A stretch of 64,000 bases of DNA. Source: Ridgeia piscesae (Eukaryota > Annelida > Polychaeta > Sabellida > Siboglinidae). Position numbers and translations under genes: made by a program. Below, piece by piece: positions 49,101-64,000 of this stretch (position 1 is the first letter of the stretch; each line of letters opens with the position of its first letter). The stretch lies in the NCBI GenBank assembly GCA_025642075.2, contig JAODUO010000118.1:142501-206500 (forward strand), read 5' to 3'. The notes below the pieces were generated by a model that saw only the letters and a program-made list of their open reading frames with translations, ran no database searches and had not been told where the DNA came from.

Positions 49101-49946
49101 AACTGACGTCCAACAGTCCAAACTTGCACTATGTTTTGAACTTTCTAAAAATGTAGACAGCCAATGATAGTTGGCCACATCATCCTAGTCATAGCAAGTG
49201 TTTTAAATATCTGAGCATCTTGGCAAAGTTAGTCTTGTCAGTTCTGTTACCCAGAATCCTCCTCTGAAACCTGGAGCAGCAGTGTGATTAGACTACTCCT
49301 GGTGTGTTGCCAATGCAAACGTACAGAAGTTTGCAGAATTAATTACGCCCTGTCTTACAGTCTTTCTGGGACGTGGACACACAGAGCAATTCCAGAAACC
49401 TGCTGTTAGCACTGCTTTCTTCCACCATACAACGGGGGCAGGTGGCACTAACCGCAAGTTCCTGTACATTTCAAAAACCTTTTTTAATTGTAAAAATTGC
49501 AAACAATACTTACAATATGCATTCAGCAAAATTTCACCAGTATTAACAACAACAGTTACAATACGTTAATAGCATAGGCCTAGATGATATCAGCATAAAG
49601 ATGGCTGCCTGCAAAGTGATGGTCACTGATCATCGGTGGATCCTATGTTACCCTGACATGCCCTGCTGAACCATTTTAATGTGCCCCCAGTTGGCAAGTC
49701 TCAATACTATTGGAGGATTTGAGTTTTAAAATTTGTGAATGTACGTGTGAATTTTTTTTTAAAGCTGATGTCATCAGCCACACAAACAGCTGGCTTGATA
49801 CCAAGTTACAGCAGCTGATAAATCTTCAACAACACCCTCCATCTTCCGATGTCATGAGTGGAGCCGACCGCCAGAAAGACGTGTTTTCACTGCACTTCAT
49901 GGGGTGCAATTTGCGATTCTGTGCCCTCATCTAGGCCACCCTGCCA
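46143..49946. other. intergenic; candidate Kelch promoter, one hairpin, no gene
   Basis: 3.8 kb between the Kelch 5' end and the VPS9D1 stop. 46872-46913 is a near-perfect palindrome (GGCCTGGCCCTAGCCC and its complement). (TA)n tracts lie at 47435-47452 and 47788-47800. (AAAC)n occurs at about 48660-48684. Short frames carry no family signature. Much of 48-49.9 kb may be VPS9D1 3' UTR or downstream DNA. Confidence 0.5.
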
Positions 49947-60658
<10,712 letters not shown>

Positions 60659-61284
60659 TCGCAAACGAAAGAATCTGAACAGGAAACATCGGGGAATACC
60701 CCAATCGCAAATATGGTCTAATTATAGATTTGTACCTTGACATGTGATCTCGCGCGCGTAGAAGGGAATTCCGAGTCAATGTACATAACAAATATACGTG
60801 CATTATACGTATACTGTGTACATATTATTTTGGGTTAGATGAAGTATAGCCATGTTGGCTTGTGGGCAATATTACACCTATTTTTGTTTCATAGTCTTGA
60901 AATTTAACATGTTTTAGTTTGTCCATCAGAGGGCGCCACATTATAAAAACGTGTAAAGAGCTTCTTTCAACTACACTAGGTGGCGCAACAACGATCAATT
61001 TGGCTTCATGAGATGGCGCCACGGTTTAAGCTTTTGTCATTGTCATGGATGCATGGACTTTGGGTCCGAAATTATGGGACTTTCGAAGATCCCCACCAGC
61101 ACTCCCATCCCATAGCTACCGAAGCCACGAATGAAAATGTTTATGAGCTGACGCCAACGGAGCACTGGTGCTGAAATTCCGGCACCGATACAGATTTGTA
61201 ACAAGTCACAACGTTAAACTTAATGAGGGTGCAATTTGAGGTTTTGTACCCCCGTGACTACCCTCTCTGAATTTATACACGCAA

Positions 61285-61285
<1 letters not shown>

Positions 61286-61370
<85 letters not shown>
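61286..61370. repeat. (TA)n microsatellite
   Basis: About 80 bp of TA. The rest of 60660-61800 shows no recognisable gene. A CpG-containing stretch just above 60658 is the likely VPS9D1 5' region. Confidence 0.95.
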
Positions 61371-61372
<2 letters not shown>

Positions 61373-61805
61373 ATAACAGCTAGTCCAATCACAATGCAGA
61401 CAACAAGTTTATGCATTCTTCTATTTACGTGTTGACTGCTAGGTTCCTAGCCCCATGCAGATACGCAGTACTACAGCTTGATATAGCTACTGCAGTCGAA
61501 CTTGCAGTCACAGAATGAACGCGAAAAACCAAAACCGCTGACAAATGCATAACAAATAGGCCTACATGAAAACACACCTTGCTTAGGCCTGCCATTCTGT
61601 ATAGCCAGCATCGACTGTTGGAACGAGACACACACTGTACGAGTTCATTTGTCTTGATTCTTAATTCAGAAGATCCATTGGACGTCGCCTTAATTAACAC
61701 AAGTTCATCGAGTTACACCAAAAAGCGCAGAAATGCACTATGTTACCTATTGACCTACTTATGCGAATGGTTATACAGTCACAGAATAAACTGTATTTAT
61801 TTATC

Positions 61806-62480
61806 AAGGTCCTTCTTCTTCTTCTTCTTCTTCTTCTTCTTCTTCTTCTTCTTCTTCTTCTTCTTCTTCTTCTTCTTCTTCTTCTTCTTCTTCTTCTTCT
61901 TCTTCTTCTTCTTCTTCTTCTTCTTTCGCCTTCTTCTTCTTCTTCTTCTTCTTTCGCCTTTTCGCACTAGGTGGGGTCAGCGGCCCGAATTCTTGATTTC
62001 CAGAATGTTCTGTCCTTGGCATCCTCTGGGGTGATCCGCAGTGTCTGTAAATCCCTTCGGACACAATCCACCCATCTCCCTTTTGGTCTCCCCTTGGTCT
62101 TTTTCCTGGCACTCTCATGTCGACAACTGCTCTCACTTCGTTGTTTTCTTCCATTCTCTGCATGTGTCCATACCAGTGTAGTCTCATTTCTCTTACTTTC
62201 TCTTGTATACTATTCACTCCTAGCTCTTTCTGATGTCCACACTCTTTACTTTGTCTCTCAGTGTTACTCCTTTAATTCTTCGCAACATCCTCACCTCTGT
62301 TTTCTCTAGAATCTGTTCCTCCTTCTTTCTAACTGTCCAACATTCTGCTCCATACAGAAGTACTGGTCTAACGACAGTCATGTAGAGCTTCATCTTTAGT
62401 TTCCTTGGCATTTTCTTGTCACTGATGACTCCGGATAGGTCTCTCCACTTGCCCCACGCTGCACTGACTCTTGCTCTTAC
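61806..62480 (-). mobile_element. LINE 3'-ORF tail with (GAA)n terminus, copy C
   Basis: Minus-strand reading: PRKLKMKLYMTVVRPVLLYG, AECWTVRKKEEQILEKTEVR, MLRRIKGVTLRDKVKSVDIR. After a frame change come NSIQEKVREMRLHWYGHMQR and GKRPRGDQKGDGW. The element then runs into (GAA)n, interrupted by two GCGAAAGAA patches (61806-61960), which acts as its 3' simple-repeat tail. The C-terminal RT motif RPVLLYGAE(C/T)W is standard for jockey/RTE-group LINEs. The polymerase domain is not present. Confidence 0.9.
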
Positions 62481-62579
62481 TGCTCTTATTTATTAAGGCC
62501 CATGTTACTGTATTGACATAATCATCACTGAATGTGAACATGGAAATGGAACAGGCCAGTGTGTCATAGTCACGTAATC

Positions 62580-62960
62580 GTCAGGAAGTGGCGTACTGCG
62601 CAGCTGCGGACTGATGATGACCGCGTCATGGGCACCAACAACTGGTGATGACGTCATTCATATTGTCCACCTAACAACGCGTTGTACGTAAGAATCGGAG
62701 ATGCACGAAGTCGAAGTGGTTCTATGTCAAGATATGTTTCTGAATTTTTTCGTTCTTTGTGTCTTCCTCATTATATATTTAGGTCATTATAATTGCATCG
62801 GTCAATTGTGTTGCAGCAAACGGTCGCAATGACTTCGAGGAGTAATATTTACAAAGTCGACACAGCGTCAGGAATCCGAGGAATGGCTGGTCGCGAAGTT
62901 TGCCTGAAAGCGACGAAGACCGTTCAAGTTAATGAAACTACCACACAGTTCTAAGGGCGC
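62580..62960 (+). promoter_or_regulatory. possible promoter with a CRE-like site and a small ORF
   Basis: A CpG-richer island in AT-rich DNA. TGACGTCA, a palindromic CRE consensus, lies at about 62648-62655. Further on, GTTGCAG (acceptor-like) precedes ATG at 62829, opening a 41-codon frame (MTSRSNIYKVDTASGIRGMA ...) that stops at 62952-62954. I do not recognise the peptide. It could be the start of a plus-strand gene running out of the window, or a short non-functional frame. Confidence 0.3.
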
Positions 62961-63084
62961 TGGTATGGTATGGTATTTTAGTTGACATAAGCAGAATCCA
63001 ATTAAACCTCAATTATTTTGAACACACTATTGGGACATATATTATTGCTTACACTGATACTAGGCCGAGAGCCAGGTCCAGCTC

Positions 63085-63284
63085 TCAGGATGTTTTCTGG
63101 TGACTTTTTTCACTAGTATCTCCTGATAACTGATACATTGGACCATAGAAATATACAATTTGGCAGAAAGCATCCTGACACATTGGGAAGGTGGTGGTGT
63201 ATGATTTAGGCGTTTGCCCGAATTCATTTCCATAGTGTGAGCCATTGCGTCCATAAAACATGACAAAATCGTCCTCCGTCTGAA
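63085..63284 (-). CDS. possible terminal exon of an unidentified gene
   Basis: After a good acceptor (CTAACTTTTCAG) the minus-strand frame reads TEDDFVMFYGRNGSHYGNEF, then TTFPMCQDAFCQIVYFYGPM and YQLSGDTSEKSHQKTS, and stops at 63085. Aromatic- and Cys-containing composition differs from random frames nearby. Upstream exons would lie beyond the (CA)n tract or outside the window. The family is not recognised. Confidence 0.35.
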
Positions 63285-63563
63285 AAGTTAGGGTCAATAA
63301 TCACGAACTAGGTGATGATTAAATGTTTTTCAATGTTGTTCAGTTTGATTGCGCACATATGAATTACACTGAAGATCAAAGTCAACTATAACATTCAAGG
63401 TCAAAATGTTTTTACCCCACGCATGGACTGGGCGGGCGGGAAAATCAAATTGTTTGGCCGGCCATGTGTCACGTAATACCTCACTTTAAAGCTCTGCATC
63501 TGAAAGTGTCCCGCATGCGCACCGGCACCCGCACGTGCGCGCGCACCCCCACATACCGCGCAT

Positions 63564-63623
<60 letters not shown>

Positions 63624-63629
63624 CACACA

Positions 63630-63670
<41 letters not shown>

Positions 63671-63786
63671 CACACACACACACAACATACACACATACAC
63701 ACACAACACACATACACACACAACACACACACACAAACACACAACACACATACACACACACACATACACATGCACACACACACCCA

Positions 63787-63869
<83 letters not shown>

Positions 63870-63892
63870 TACACCCACACACACACACACAT

Positions 63893-63959
<67 letters not shown>

Positions 63960-63985
63960 ACTCACTCACTCACTCACTCACTTAC
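63564..63985. repeat. compound (CA)n microsatellite
   Basis: About 395 bp of CA with ACAAC, ACATAC and CACCC interruptions, followed by (CACT)n at 63957-63981. Confidence 0.97.
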
Positions 63986-64000
63986 CACATACACACATAT

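Noticed and set aside
61579..62034. Poly-Phe/poly-Leu/poly-Glu ORFs
   Set aside because: Caused by the (TTC)n/(GAA)n tail of the LINE.
62647..62660. Firm promoter call at the TGACGTCA site
   Set aside because: A single 8-bp consensus without transcription-start evidence or a recognised downstream gene is not enough, so it is kept only as a low-confidence feature.

Overview
The window is animal nuclear DNA. Protein-coding exons are short, separated by GT-AG introns, and embedded in AT-rich DNA full of microsatellites, minisatellites, LINE and SINE remnants and DNA-transposon debris. The gene set (NDUFS3, VPS9D1, DIPK1/FAM69, a Kelch-like gene, a PP6 regulatory subunit) and the repeat types (Ginger-like integrase, tRNA-headed SINE, CR1-like LINE, animal His-Me zinc-finger endonuclease domain) fit a marine invertebrate. 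A mollusc or other lophotrochozoan is my best guess, and a cephalochordate is not excluded. No marker here fixes the species.

Layout. 0.7-2.6 kb: minus-strand, intron-split remnant of a Ginger-type integrase gene, interrupted by a 20-bp minisatellite and followed by a 47-bp minisatellite (2.9-3.65 kb). 7.0-8.7 kb: a SINE and a 42-bp minisatellite. 10.1-16.3 kb: C-terminal exons of a PPP6R (SAPS) subunit on the minus strand, with a CR1-like LINE in the large intron. 17-24 kb: (CA)n and (TA)n tracts, a lone His-Me-finger endonuclease ORF and scattered repeats. 24.5-25 kb: a LINE tail. 27.06-33.28 kb: complete NDUFS3, plus strand, six exons. 34-36.6 kb: LINE and SINE fragments. 36.7-42.4 kb: DIPK1 (FAM69) kinase-like gene, minus strand, whose 4-kb second intron is almost wholly a 24-bp minisatellite. 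44.4-46.1 kb: BTB-Kelch gene with a single coding exon, minus. 49.9-60.7 kb: complete VPS9D1, minus, 13 coding exons. 61.8-62.5 kb: LINE tail. 63.1-63.3 kb: a possible terminal exon of a further minus-strand gene. 63.56-63.96 kb: (CA)n.

The genes are unrelated housekeeping or signalling genes (respiratory complex I, Rab5-type GEF, secretory-pathway kinase-like protein, CUL3 adaptor, PP6 regulation). There is no operon-like logic. The most striking pattern is structural: several of the large minisatellites lie in introns flush with exon edges, and their units resemble the adjoining splice site. In DIPK1 the repeats fill the intron from donor to acceptor. In VPS9D1 one array amplifies a donor junction and another amplifies an acceptor junction. 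Gene models were built by hand from splice consensus, reading-frame phase and remembered family sequences. No alignment or search was run.
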